The notes under the pieces are model-generated. The model was not told the origin of the DNA. It saw only the letters and a list, made by a program, of their open reading frames with translations, and did not search any database. A stretch of 49,739 nucleotides of DNA from CAZRXG01 sp964603985 (lineage in GTDB: Bacteria > Chloroflexota > Anaerolineae > Aggregatilineales > UBA3940): contig CAZRXG010000032.1 of the NCBI GenBank assembly GCA_964603985.1, forward strand, positions 1-49,739, given 5' to 3'. Both the position numbers and the translations under genes were made by a program. Shown here in pieces: positions 14,747-23,133 of this stretch. How positions within the stretch are numbered: the stretch's first letter is position 1; each line of letters begins with the position of its first letter.

Positions 14747-15838
14747 AATATCTATGAAAAATCCTACGATGGTTGTTAAGAGTGGAAGAGTCGAACTAAA
14801 AATTACTGTTTGTCTTATCCTAGTATTGAAAGGCCATGTAGGATAACTACGCTGATGTTCATGAAGTCGTGCCAAAGCATCAAGATGCTCAACACTAGAA
14901 TCAATTTCTCCGGTTACTTCACCTTGAATAATGCTCTTTTGCTCACCGAAGTACAACTCGGATGTGTGATGAATCAAATCATCTCGATACGTAAGCATAG
15001 CTTTATGCGCGGCTTGAAGAGGTAAAAAGAATAAGATAGGCACAACCATCAAGTACAAGCCCACATTGAAGAATATCAAGTAGTTGGTACTAAGGGTCTT
15101 GTCAATTATTGCATACACAATCCAACTAATAATCGTGGCACCATACGCCAGGGCCGGATATGTAGATTTCAGAGCAAGTTTTCCTATCGGATTGAACCCA
15201 CCGCTACCATCAGGATGTAGTTTATGAACAACAATACGATTTTCTTGAAAGAGATTGTTAAGCAGGGCTATTAACAATACTATGTTGACTACAATTCCAG
15301 CAGATGCTAGCCACCCAACCGAGAGAGCAATCGTAAACATACTAAATGATAGAATGTTTAGTTGAAAGAAGCCTGTGATTCCGGTTGGCTTGTAAGATAG
15401 TATCGACCAAATAGTCACAAGACCTACTACCGCTCCTATCTGTAATCGCCTTGTCCACTTAGATGTAAACACTGCCCTCACTTTCGCGCTAACGGTAAGT
15501 TTCTCGTCAGGGAAGACCTTGTTATCATGCAATTGGCCTATTGCTTTTTTGACTTCCTTGGGGAAATATAAATAGAAGAATACTGCGAGAGATAGCCCTA
15601 ATGCCACGAAAGGATAAGAACCATCTTCCAAAACATCCCGCACCCCTTGTGTATTTGAAAACCCACCCCATATTAATGTCGGCGCAATGGAAAGTAGATT
15701 AAACAATAAAAAGAACAAGCTTGCACTAAACAAAGGGCGAACATACAGATGTTGCGTCCATTTTGGATACGACAAGTAGAATAACCTTGAAATATCGTTA
15801 TTCTCTTCTATTCTCTTCTTCTTTTCCGAGCCACTCAT
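14720..15838 (-). CDS. AT-rich polytopic membrane protein, probably truncated at its C-terminus
   Basis: A 372-residue membrane protein with about eight hydrophobic helices and a conserved-looking HKLHPDGSGGFNPIG loop, a pattern seen in uncharacterised membrane proteins. Base composition is far more AT-rich than its neighbours, so it was probably acquired. The last eight codons (reading LGSVDIWR) and the stop are supplied by the inverted repeat of the MITE-like element, so the original C-terminus is likely lost. The ATG at 15838 has a weak AGGG ribosome binding site; the longer frame from 15907 runs through the end of an upstream broken gene. Function is unknown. Confidence 0.7.
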   Translation of the reverse strand: MSGSEKKKRIEENNDISRLFYLSYPKWTQHLYVRPLFSASLFFLLFNLLSIAPTLIWGGFSNTQGVRDVLEDGSYPFVALGLSLAVFFYLYFPKEVKKAIGQLHDNKVFPDEKLTVSAKVRAVFTSKWTRRLQIGAVVGLVTIWSILSYKPTGITGFFQLNILSFSMFTIALSVGWLASAGIVVNIVLLIALLNNLFQENRIVVHKLHPDGSGGFNPIGKLALKSTYPALAYGATIISWIVYAIIDKTLSTNYLIFFNVGLYLMVVPILFFLPLQAAHKAMLTYRDDLIHHTSELYFGEQKSIIQGEVTGEIDSSVEHLDALARLHEHQRSYPTWPFNTRIRQTVIFSSTLPLLTTIVGFFIDILGSVDIWR

Positions 15839-15879
15839 AATTCCCTGTCCACCAGCAAAACATGCAATCCAGATTAATA

Positions 15880-16062
15880 TTAATCTTCTAAGAACAACTG
15901 TACACACTTATTGAAGTCATCTTCAGCCTCCAATTGTGGTATGTGACTGACTCCCGAGAACTCAACGTACTGGGCATCAAGAACGTGCCCCAACATGTAT
16001 ATCGGGGCACGTTTGCAGGAAGCCCAGTATTTTTGACCAGTGTTTATCCGTGAGTTTGACTT
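15880..16062 (-). pseudogene. 3' remnant of an alpha/beta hydrolase gene
   Basis: The minus strand is open for about 60 codons with no usable start and ends at TAA 15880-15882. The reading resembles the C-terminal end of an alpha/beta hydrolase: DAQYVEFSGVSHIPQLE, where the His would be the catalytic one, then FNKCVQLFLED. The 5' part is missing and the frame stops close to the transposon-like end at 16077. It lies 41 bases before the AT-rich membrane protein gene, so the two were probably an operon. Two nested inverted repeats (15968-16029) overlap it. Confidence 0.55.
15968..16033 (+). other. nested inverted repeats followed by a T-run
   Basis: Outer arms TACTGGGC (15968-15975) and GCCCAGTA (16022-16029) enclose perfect 10-bp arms AACGTGCCCC (15982-15991) and GGGGCACGTT (16004-16013), then ATTTTT. 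The shape fits a plus-strand terminator, but no plus-strand gene lies upstream and it overlaps the hydrolase remnant. Its role is unclear. Confidence 0.45.
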
Positions 16063-16076
16063 TCATGGGCAGCTAT

Positions 16077-16112
16077 TATGCCCTCTTATCGCCAAATGTC
16101 AACAGAACCTAG
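16077..16112. repeat. second copy of the MITE-like right end
   Basis: These 36 bases match 14711-14746 with one mismatch, in the same orientation, and end in CTAG. No matching left end is present nearby. The AT-rich block therefore lies between two direct copies of this end. The stop codon of the gene at 16109-16507 falls inside the repeat boundary. Confidence 0.8.
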
Positions 16113-16507
16113 ACCTCCTCGGCCACCCTGTCACGCACGTAGGCCAGTGCCTCGTCGAGAGTCTCAAAGACCGACGATCTCAGGCCGCCGTACTGTACCT
16201 GCCCCAACGCTTTTGCTCCCATACTCACCAGGCCGGAAGTGGTGACGAGCACAACCTCTTGTATATTTGGGTGCTTGAGTCCGACCCCTTCTCCGCGCGT
16301 GGCGGCACCAAGCCCCGCAACCACATCGCCAAAATTTGCCTTTAGGTCACGCGCATCGACGACAAGAAAGACAGGGACATCCATGGTTTCCAATAGATCG
16401 AACAACTGCTGGGACGCGACTGATGCGTCCCGCCCGACATCGTATGCCTCGCCCAAGACGCTGAGAAGAATCGGTTCGTCGGGGAGTTTTTCGAATGTGT
16501 AGGACAT
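16109..16507 (-). CDS. SpoIIAA/STAS-like small protein
   Basis: A 132-residue alpha/beta protein with alternating strands and helices (LLSVLGEAYDV, VFLVVDARDL, EVVLVTTSG, then a C-terminal helix DEALAYVRDRV), a pattern of SpoIIAA-like or STAS-related domains common in Chloroflexota. Such proteins often act in partner-switching or lipid-associated regulation, but the phosphorylated Ser motif is not clear. The ATG has an AAGGAGAT ribosome binding site. The stop TAG coincides with the CTAG end of the transposon-like repeat, so a few C-terminal residues may be altered. The gap 16508-16753 holds no gene; a lone TATAAT lies at 16701-16706. Confidence 0.6.
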   Translation of the reverse strand: MSYTFEKLPDEPILLSVLGEAYDVGRDASVASQQLFDLLETMDVPVFLVVDARDLKANFGDVVAGLGAATRGEGVGLKHPNIQEVVLVTTSGLVSMGAKALGQVQYGGLRSSVFETLDEALAYVRDRVAEEV

Positions 16508-16753
16508 GTTGTGATCTCCTTGTTGTTGCGATGACTAGCATAATCATTTTAAGGCACGTGATCGCTGCTACCTATGGGGAGTTTTACCCATACAGGCTGC
16601 CCGGCTTGCGTCGGTTGGTCTGCCTTCTCTTTGCCTTGGGCCGCTTTGTCACCGCTGCACCCGTGACAAAATTCACCTACCCCCTGCCTCGCACTCCCGT
16701 TATAATAGACTCGGACAATTACACCATCATCGACGTACCAGACAGGATAGTTT

Positions 16754-18871
16754 ATGCTCGATGCTTTCTTTAACCCGCAATCAGTCGCCGTCGTCGGGGC
16801 CTCACGAGAGCCGGGCAAACTCGGCTACGCGGTGGTACGCAACCTGATCGACGGCGGTTTTACCGAAGACCACGCCGTCTATCCCATCAACCCCAAGGCT
16901 GACGAGATACTGAACCTGAAATCCTACCCCAGCGTGCTCGACGTTCCCGGTGAGATCGATCTGGTCGTGATCGTCGTCCCTTATCGCTTTGTGCCCGACG
17001 TGCTGCGCCAGTGCGGCGAGAAGAGTGTTCCGGCGGCGGTCATCATCACCGCCGGTTTTCGCGAGGCCGGGCACGAGGGGTTAGAGCGTGAGCTTGAGAT
17101 CGTGAAGATCGCCAGGGAGTACGACATCCGTGTCATCGGCCCCAACTGCCTGGGCGTGATCGACACCTACAACTCGCTCAACGCGAGCTTTGCCACCGAC
17201 ATGCCGCCCAAAGGCCCAATGAACTTTATGTCGCAGTCGGGGGCACTCGGCACCGCCATCCTCGACTGGGCGCTGGCCGGGCGGATGGGCTTCGCCAAGT
17301 TTGTCAGCCTGGGCAACAAGGCCGACGTGAGCGAGATCGACCTGCTCGATGCCTGGGCCGATGACCCCAACGCCAACGTGCTGCTGGCCTACATCGAGGG
17401 GGTGCCCGACGGCCAGAAGTTCATCGACGTGGCCCGCCGGGTGGGCAAGAAGAAGCCCATCGTGGCGGTCAAGTCGGGCGTCACGCAGGCCGGGTCGCGT
17501 GCGGTGTCCTCGCACACCGGCTCGCTGGCCGGTTCGGAGCAGGCCTACAGCGCCGCCTTCAAGCAGGCGGGGGCCATCCGCGCCGAGACGATGGAGGCCC
17601 TGTTCGACTACGCCCTGGCCTTCGCCCACCAGCCGCTCCCTCCCGGCAACCGCTTCGCCATCATCACCAACGCCGGTGGGCCGGGCATCCTGGCTACCGA
17701 CGCCATCGAGCGTTCCGGGATGAGGCTGTCGCGCCTCGAAAACAAAACCATCCGCGCGCTGGAGAGCTACCTGCCGGATGCTGCCTCGGCGGCCAACCCG
17801 GTCGACGTGCTGGGCGATGCCATGGCCGACCGCTACCAGTTTGCTCTGGAGGTCGTTTCTAGGGATCCCAATGTGGACGGCGTCCTCGTCATCCTGACGC
17901 CGCAGGCTATGACCCGGATCGAAGAGACCGCCGTGGCTGTCTCCGACCTCTCCGACAGGCTCGACATTCCCGTCGTCGCCTGTTTCATGGGCGAGTACGC
18001 CGTCGAGAAGGGAATCGAAATCCTCACCGAGCGCGGTGTGCCCAACTATCCCTTCCCGGAGCGGGCGGTCGCTGCGCTCAAGGCCATGACCGAGTACCGC
18101 GATGCCTGCGCCATGCCGCTGCCCGAATTTGAGCACTTCGACGTGGACACCAAAGCCGTCGAGAAGGTCTTCGACAAGGTGCGCGAGGAAGGGCGCGTCA
18201 CCGTCGGCGACTTCGAGGCGCGGGAGATCCTCCAGGCTTACGACCTGTGTATCCCCCAGTCGCGCCTCGCCAAAGACGTAGACGAGGCCGTCGCCATCGC
18301 CAGTGAGATCGGCTACCCGGTCGTGCTCAAGATCGCCTCGCCCGACATCCTGCACAAGACCGACGTGGGCGGCGTCAGGGTCGGGCTGAGTTCGCCCGAA
18401 GACGTGCGCGATGCGTTCGACCTGATCGTCTACCGCGCCGGGCGCTATGTGCCGGGCGCGCACATCTGGGGCTGCTTGGTGCAGGAGATGTCCCCGCCGG
18501 GGCTGGAGGTGCTGGTCGGCATGAACCGCGACCCGCAGTTTGGCCCGCTGGTGACCTTCGCGCTGGGCGGCATTTACGTCGAGATCCTGAAGGACGCCAC
18601 CTTCCGCATCGCGCCCTTCTCGCGCGACGAGGCCACCAAGATGCTCGAAGAGATCCGTGCCCGTGCTCTGCTCGACGGCGTGCGCGGCAAGCCGCCGGTC
18701 GATAAAAAGGCTGTCGTCGATGCACTGCTGCGCATTGGGCAGCTCGTGCAGGACTTCCCTGAGATCGTCGAGCTGGATATTAACCCCCTCATCGTCTACG
18801 AAGAGGAGCAGGGCGCAATTGCGATTGACATGCGCCTGGTGCTGAGCAGTAAATCATCGGAGCCGGGATGA
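16754..18871 (+). CDS. acetate/acyl-CoA ligase (ADP-forming), fused alpha and beta subunits
   Basis: A 705-residue enzyme that interconverts acyl-CoA, ADP and phosphate with acid, ATP and CoA, giving substrate-level ATP in fermenters. Domain order: CoA-binding Rossmann (1-130, VAVVGASREPGKLGYAV), two flavodoxin-like ligase domains (about 150-450, with SHTGSLAGSE holding the phosphorylated-His region), and an ATP-grasp domain (about 490-700, VVLKIASPDILHKTDVGGV, ELDINPLIV). Length matches alpha-beta fusions. The ribosome binding site is AGGATAG and a TATAAT lies 47 bases upstream without a clear -35. It is followed by a DRTGG protein often found beside it. The exact acyl substrate is unknown; protein acetyltransferase homologues have an added GNAT domain that is absent here. 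Confidence 0.93.
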   Translation: MLDAFFNPQSVAVVGASREPGKLGYAVVRNLIDGGFTEDHAVYPINPKADEILNLKSYPSVLDVPGEIDLVVIVVPYRFVPDVLRQCGEKSVPAAVIITAGFREAGHEGLERELEIVKIAREYDIRVIGPNCLGVIDTYNSLNASFATDMPPKGPMNFMSQSGALGTAILDWALAGRMGFAKFVSLGNKADVSEIDLLDAWADDPNANVLLAYIEGVPDGQKFIDVARRVGKKKPIVAVKSGVTQAGSRAVSSHTGSLAGSEQAYSAAFKQAGAIRAETMEALFDYALAFAHQPLPPGNRFAIITNAGGPGILATDAIERSGMRLSRLENKTIRALESYLPDAASAANPVDVLGDAMADRYQFALEVVSRDPNVDGVLVILTPQAMTRIEETAVAVSDLSDRLDIPVVACFMGEYAVEKGIEILTERGVPNYPFPERAVAALKAMTEYRDACAMPLPEFEHFDVDTKAVEKVFDKVREEGRVTVGDFEAREILQAYDLCIPQSRLAKDVDEAVAIASEIGYPVVLKIASPDILHKTDVGGVRVGLSSPEDVRDAFDLIVYRAGRYVPGAHIWGCLVQEMSPPGLEVLVGMNRDPQFGPLVTFALGGIYVEILKDATFRIAPFSRDEATKMLEEIRARALLDGVRGKPPVDKKAVVDALLRIGQLVQDFPEIVELDINPLIVYEEEQGAIAIDMRLVLSSKSSEPG

Positions 18872-18974
18872 TCGTCCGGGGGACAGACACAACCTGGCTG
18901 TGATTGGCGCATGGCTTACTTTCGGGCAATTGCCACCCGCGATTGCACTCTAAGATAGGAACAGGACATACGCG

Positions 18975-20045
18975 ATGAAAGCCTTATACATCACCTCGAT
19001 AGAAAACTTCTCCGGCAAAACGGCCGTCTCCCTGGCTGTCGGCAAGCGGTTGCAGGCCGAAGGCCACAAGCTCGGCTATCTCAAGCCCGTCAGCCGCCAG
19101 CCGACCATGCTGACCGGGCACGTCGTCGACGAGGACGCCGTCTTTGTCAAAAACGTGCTGGCGCTGGAGTTGGATCCCTGGGAGCTGTGTCCGGTGGTTG
19201 TCACGCCCCAGGTGCTCGCCGACTGCATCGGCGCTGAGGAGTGCAACCTCGAGGGACTGGTCAAGGCCGCTTACCAGAAAGCCGTCAACGACAACGGCAT
19301 AGACGTGCTGCTGTTGGAGGGCGGCGGCAGCCTGCGCGAAGGCTACGCCATCCGGCTCTCGACGCCCTACGTGGCCGAGATGCTCGGCGCGATGGCGCTG
19401 GTCGTCGTCAAGTATCGCGGGCGCATGCGCCTGCTCGATGACGCCCTCACCGCCGATTTCCGCCTGGGCAACAAGCTGCTGGGCGTCGTCCTGAACCGCA
19501 TCCCCGATCAGGAGATGGACTTCATCACCAGGCAGGCGATCCCCTTCCTGGAGAAGAAGGGCATCCCGGTGCTGGGCGCGCTGCCGGAGCGTCGCCAGTT
19601 GGCCGCCATCAGCGTCGGCGAGTTGGTCGAGACACTCAACGCCACCATCCTGACCGGCGAAGAGCGCCAGGAAGCGCTGGTCGAGACTCTGATGGTCGGC
19701 GCGATGGGCGGCCAGGAGGCGCTCTCTCGCTTCCGCGTCCACCCCAACAAGGCCGTCATCACCGGCGGCGACCGCGTTGACATCCAGCTTGCGGCGCTCG
19801 AAACGTCGACCATCTGCATGGTCCTGACCGGCAACCTGCGCCCCACTGCGGCCATCGTCGAGCGGTCGAGAGAGCAGGGCGTGGTCGTCATGGTCGTCCC
19901 GACGAACACCATGGAGACCGTCGATGCCATCGAGCGCGTTTTCGGCAAGACCCGTCTCGGCCAGGCTGAGAAGCTGGCGCGCTTCGAGGCGCTCATGGCC
20001 GAGCATGTTGATTACAAGCGCATGTTCGACCTGCTGGGCCTGTAG
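18975..20045 (+). CDS. BioD-like ATPase plus DRTGG domain protein (Pta N-terminal-like)
   Basis: A 356-residue protein resembling the regulatory N-terminal half of long phosphotransacetylases, without the catalytic Pta domain. Residues 1-215 form a dethiobiotin-synthetase-like P-loop domain (TSIENFSGKTAVS, LLLEGGGSLREG), and 220-330 the DRTGG domain (VITGGDRVDIQLAALET). The ATG follows AGGA. It lies about 100 bases after the ADP-forming acyl-CoA ligase, and this pairing suggests a role in controlling acetyl-CoA/acetate flux. The biochemical activity of stand-alone forms is not established. The 103-base gap holds TTGCCA and TAAGAT with a short 15-base spacer, a weak promoter candidate. Confidence 0.85.
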   Translation: MKALYITSIENFSGKTAVSLAVGKRLQAEGHKLGYLKPVSRQPTMLTGHVVDEDAVFVKNVLALELDPWELCPVVVTPQVLADCIGAEECNLEGLVKAAYQKAVNDNGIDVLLLEGGGSLREGYAIRLSTPYVAEMLGAMALVVVKYRGRMRLLDDALTADFRLGNKLLGVVLNRIPDQEMDFITRQAIPFLEKKGIPVLGALPERRQLAAISVGELVETLNATILTGEERQEALVETLMVGAMGGQEALSRFRVHPNKAVITGGDRVDIQLAALETSTICMVLTGNLRPTAAIVERSREQGVVVMVVPTNTMETVDAIERVFGKTRLGQAEKLARFEALMAEHVDYKRMFDLLGL

Positions 20046-20132
20046 GGGGAATACAGGCCCGGCGTTGGCGTCTCATTGAAACGTGGGGGAGCGGGAGCGC
20101 CAATCCGCGAGCCGCAAGAGACGGGGGACTGT

Positions 20133-20252
20133 GTCTCCGGGCGCTTTGGCTAGCACGGGCCGTCAAGGTCAGGGGGTGACCACAGCCCAAGGCTCTGCTC
20201 GTCCACCACAACAGCCGACGGCGCGCTTCGAGCGACCTCGTCATCTGGAGAC
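20133..20252 (+). other. candidate structured RNA or leader region
   Basis: In the 257-base gap before the next gene three nested complementary pairs occur: GTCTCC (20133-20138) with GGAGAC (20247-20252), GCCGTC (20159-20164) with GACGGC (20217-20222), and a hairpin GGTCA/TGACC (20167-20181). It resembles no RNA family I know; the SRP RNA core is absent. In a GC-rich sequence such pairs can arise by chance. Confidence 0.25.
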
Positions 20253-20264
20253 GCTCGCCTGCGT

Positions 20265-20293
20265 TTGGGGCGGATTCCCGCCTGCGGTAGAAT
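20265..20293 (+). promoter_or_regulatory. promoter placing the start of transcription at the start codon
   Basis: TTGGGG (20265-20270), 17 bases, TAGAAT (20288-20293). The expected start of transcription falls about 3 bases before the ATG at 20303, and no ribosome binding site is visible, so the mRNA may be leaderless. Confidence 0.4.
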
Positions 20294-20302
20294 AGCCGCA
20301 CC

Positions 20303-21085
20303 ATGCCTAGCGCTCAGACACACCTTGCCGCCGCCCGCGATCTCCTGGCTTCACCCTTCGTCAGGCAGGCTCTCCCCTGGCTGGGGGACGGCGAGGCACG
20401 GTCGGCCTTTCTCCTCGGCACGATCAGCCCGGACGTGCGTGCCATCAGCGGGCACCCGCGCGAGGCGACTCACTTCTTCGCCATTCCCCCCGCCGACGCG
20501 CGCCCCGCGCCGCAGGTCATGTTCGACCGCTGGCCTACGCTGGGCGATGCGCCCGCGTTGGGTGCGGTCTGGGCGGCCTTTGTCGCCGGTTACGCAACCC
20601 ACCTGATCATGGATCAGGCCTGGGTGGAGATCATCGTCATGCCCTGCCTGTTCATCGACGGGCTGGCCTGGGGCACCGACCATCCCAACTGGCGGCTGTA
20701 CAGCCTGCTGATGACCTACATAGAGTATCAGGCCGCCGACCGTTTCCACGAGAGCACGATCACATACATGCAGCGCGCTGAGCCGCAGGGATGGCTCCCC
20801 TTCGTACAGGATCGCCATCTGGTCGAGTGGCGCGACCGCGTGATCGCGACCATCCGGGGTGGGGGGGCGCGGCTGGTCTCGCGCATGTTTGCCCGCAGCA
20901 ACAACCTGCCGCCCGGCGCGCTGGATGCTATCGTATTATCCGAGGAGCGCATGGCCGCCGAGGTCTACCCGGTCGTTCCCCACCGGCGCCTGCAGCAATT
21001 CGAGGCCGAGTCGGCCCGCCGCTCCCGCGACACAGTGTTGAGCTACCTGGCGGACGTTCCACCCCCGGCGGGAAGTGCGCATTAG
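20303..21085 (+). CDS. zinc-dependent phospholipase C-like domain protein
   Basis: A 260-residue protein with the layout of the zinc-dependent phospholipase C / S1-P1 nuclease-like family (Zn_dep_PLPC): an N-terminal THLAAARDLL, LLGTISPDVRA, then ATHFF, and GYATHLIMDQAW, which place His and Asp residues for metal binding. No signal peptide is seen, so it may be cytoplasmic, unlike the secreted clostridial enzymes. Activity and substrate are unproven. The start has no ribosome binding site and sits just after a -10 box, which fits a leaderless message. The next gene is a small membrane protein in the same direction. Confidence 0.72.
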   Translation: MPSAQTHLAAARDLLASPFVRQALPWLGDGEARSAFLLGTISPDVRAISGHPREATHFFAIPPADARPAPQVMFDRWPTLGDAPALGAVWAAFVAGYATHLIMDQAWVEIIVMPCLFIDGLAWGTDHPNWRLYSLLMTYIEYQAADRFHESTITYMQRAEPQGWLPFVQDRHLVEWRDRVIATIRGGGARLVSRMFARSNNLPPGALDAIVLSEERMAAEVYPVVPHRRLQQFEAESARRSRDTVLSYLADVPPPAGSAH

Positions 21086-21120
21086 CACGCGCATTAGCGT
21101 GCGTTGACGGTTCCCGCCGG
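21065..21120 (+). terminator. two-part stem-loop over the phospholipase gene stop
   Basis: Perfect 10-bp arms CCGGCGGGAA (21065-21074) and TTCCCGCCGG (21111-21120) enclose a 6-bp hairpin GCACGC/GCGTGC. It covers the stop codon at 21083-21085. There is no T-run, so termination is uncertain. Confidence 0.35.
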
Positions 21121-21195
21121 TACACTGGTTACCGGCGCTGTGATGATCTACAATGTGGGCAACGAATGCGGCAGCCGCCGCTCTGGAGAATAGAC

Positions 21196-21223
21196 TTGCC
21201 ACGGCCTGAGCCTGGCGTAGGAT
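21196..21223 (+). promoter_or_regulatory. promoter close to the 21233 start codon
   Basis: TTGCCA (21196-21201), 16 bases, TAGGAT (21218-21223). The -10 box ends 9 bases before the ATG, so transcription would begin almost at the start codon, as for the gene at 20303. Confidence 0.35.
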
Positions 21224-21232
21224 ACAACCCGC

Positions 21233-21571
21233 ATGGCTATCAAACGCACGACGCCGGATGACTCCGATACTTCCCTGGAGCCCGACGCGAACGGGCGGAT
21301 CAGCGAGCCGGTAGCCGCCCGCGCGCTGCAGGCCGTGATCCTGTCGCTGGGCGTGATGCTGTTGTTTTCCGTTTTGTTCGGCGGTCGCTCAGGCCCGGCC
21401 ATCGTCGGGGCACTGATCTTCGTGTCGGCCTTCCCGCCCGCGCGCCGCCACGTGGATCGCTGGCTGGTGGGCAAGGCGCACGGCGACGAGGCCAACCAGG
21501 CGGCTGTCATCCGCATGGCGATCGGCATCGCCATCTTCCTCATCGCCCTGTCGGGGCTGCTCCCCATCTGA
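21233..21571 (+). CDS. small three-helix membrane protein
   Basis: A 112-residue protein with a polar N-terminus and about three hydrophobic segments (residues 31-48, 53-70 and 90-110). No family or motif is recognised. It ends 8 bases before a glycosyltransferase gene and is probably co-transcribed with it. No ribosome binding site is obvious. Confidence 0.6.
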   Translation: MAIKRTTPDDSDTSLEPDANGRISEPVAARALQAVILSLGVMLLFSVLFGGRSGPAIVGALIFVSAFPPARRHVDRWLVGKAHGDEANQAAVIRMAIGIAIFLIALSGLLPI

Positions 21572-21579
21572 TCACCGGC

Positions 21580-22710
21580 ATGCACGTCGCAGTTAACGCC
21601 TGGTTCTGGGACCGTCCCGATACAGGCAGCGGCCAGTACGTCCGCCGGTTGGCCGCCAATCTGGGCGATGTTGCACCCGACCTGCGGCTGACGCTGATCG
21701 CACCGCACGGCTGGCAGGTCGATCCGCCGCCCGGTGTGCCCGTCGAGCGCGTGGCTCTGCGCGGGCGCGGGCATTGGGCCAAGCTGCGCTTCGAGCAGCG
21801 CGATTTCCCGCGCGCGGCGGCACGGGTCGGCGCCAACCTGGCGCACGTCCCCTACTGGGGCAGCCCGCTCGCAAGCCCCCTCCCGGTCGTCGTCACCATC
21901 CACGACCTGATCCCCCTGCTGCTGCCCGCCTATCGCGGCGGCATCGCGGCCCGCCTGTATACCGGGCTGGTGGCCGCCTCGGCGCGCGGCGCAGCGATGG
22001 CCCTCACCGACTCGCATGCCTCCCGGCGCGATATTCTGGAGCACCTCGACCTGCCCCCTGACCGCGTCCACGCCGTTCACCTCGCCGCCGACGAGAAATA
22101 CCACCCTCACCCCGGCGACCCACCCGACGCGGCGATCCGCGCGAAGTACGACCTGCCGCCGGAGTACGTGCTCTACCTAGGCGGCTACGACGTGCGTAAG
22201 AACGTAAGGACGCTGCTGGAGGCGCACGCCACCGTGCTCAAGGGCCACGACATCCCCCTGGTGCTGGCCGGACGCCCGCCGGAGACGATCACACCCCGCT
22301 TCACCGACGTGCGCGCGCTGATCGCCGAATACGGGCTGGGGGACGCCGTCCGGCTGATCGGCTGGGTGGACGAGGCCGACAAGCCCGCCCTCTACCGCCT
22401 GGCATCGTGTTTTGTGTTTCCCTCGCGCTACGAGGGTTTCGGCCTACCCGTGTTAGAAGCGATGGCCTGTGGGACGCCGGTCGTGGCGTGCGCGGCCTCG
22501 TCGATACCGGAGGTGGTCGGCGACGCCGCCTTCCTGGTCGAGCCGGACGACGCGCATCACATGGCCGGTGCGATCCTGGCGGCGCTGGTACAGGAGGATC
22601 TGGCGGCGGAGCTTCGACGGAAGGGGCCGGCCCGCGCGGAGGCGTTTAGCTGGGCGCGCACCGCCTCCGAGACTGCGCGGGTGTACGAAGCAGCGCTGGC
22701 GGGGGCTTAG
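21580..22710 (+). CDS. family 4 (GT-B) glycosyltransferase
   Basis: A 376-residue glycosyltransferase that transfers a sugar from a nucleotide donor. The N-terminal acceptor domain begins VNAWFWDRPDTGSGQYVRRL. The C-terminal donor-binding domain has LYLGGYDVRKNVRTLLEA, FVFPSRYEGFGLPVLEAMACG with the EGFGLPxLE donor-binding signature, and SIPEVVGDAA. Length is usual for GT4. It likely acts at the cytoplasmic face of the membrane in polysaccharide or glycolipid synthesis. Substrate is unknown. It is preceded closely by a small membrane protein; the following gene is on the other strand. Confidence 0.92.
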   Translation: MHVAVNAWFWDRPDTGSGQYVRRLAANLGDVAPDLRLTLIAPHGWQVDPPPGVPVERVALRGRGHWAKLRFEQRDFPRAAARVGANLAHVPYWGSPLASPLPVVVTIHDLIPLLLPAYRGGIAARLYTGLVAASARGAAMALTDSHASRRDILEHLDLPPDRVHAVHLAADEKYHPHPGDPPDAAIRAKYDLPPEYVLYLGGYDVRKNVRTLLEAHATVLKGHDIPLVLAGRPPETITPRFTDVRALIAEYGLGDAVRLIGWVDEADKPALYRLASCFVFPSRYEGFGLPVLEAMACGTPVVACAASSIPEVVGDAAFLVEPDDAHHMAGAILAALVQEDLAAELRRKGPARAEAFSWARTASETARVYEAALAGA

Positions 22711-22750
22711 AGAAGCTGCCCTGGACTGCGCCCCGGGCCTGAACTGGTCG

Positions 22751-22960
22751 TCATCGATCCCGATCCTCTCGGATCATCTCCTCGGCGGTTGGCGTGCCCG
22801 GCGGGGGCGTCCACCTGTTTTCCCGGAGCCATTCAAGCGCCGCCTTCGCCCTGGCCGGGTCGGGCGGCTCGCGCCGGACGGCGTGGACGCGCTGCGCGAC
22901 CTCGCGCCGGATCATGCGCCTCAACTCCTCCATCGTCATATCGGCCACTCTGTCTGCCAT
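22751..22960 (-). CDS. small antitoxin-like protein without adjacent toxin
   Basis: A 69-residue, highly charged helical protein ending in REDRDR, a tail common in VapB-type antitoxins of Chloroflexota and cyanobacteria. The ATG at 22960 follows AGGAGGG at an ideal distance; longer in-frame starts upstream are not needed. The expected downstream PIN toxin gene is absent, as the next stretch is the oppositely oriented glycosyltransferase. The match is by pattern only. Confidence 0.5.
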   Translation of the reverse strand: MADRVADMTMEELRRMIRREVAQRVHAVRREPPDPARAKAALEWLRENRWTPPPGTPTAEEMIREDRDR

Positions 22961-23133
22961 ATCACTGCCCTCCTGTGCCCCCATTTTACCCGCGCAGGGC
23001 CATTCTCGCCCGTTCAGAAGACGCAAACCGCATCCCCACAGGCTTTGTCGGGATGCGCCTTTATGATAACCTGTCCCAAACCGAATAAAACCGGGCGCTG
23101 CCACGTTAGATAATTGAAAGGACAGGACGTTAC

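Noticed and set aside
17081..18463. 460-codon minus-strand frame opposite the acyl-CoA ligase gene
   Set aside because: It is a shadow of a gene with clear domains in the plus frame.
20133..20252. possible SRP RNA
   Set aside because: The region folds, but the conserved GGAAGGAAGCAGC-type core is absent.
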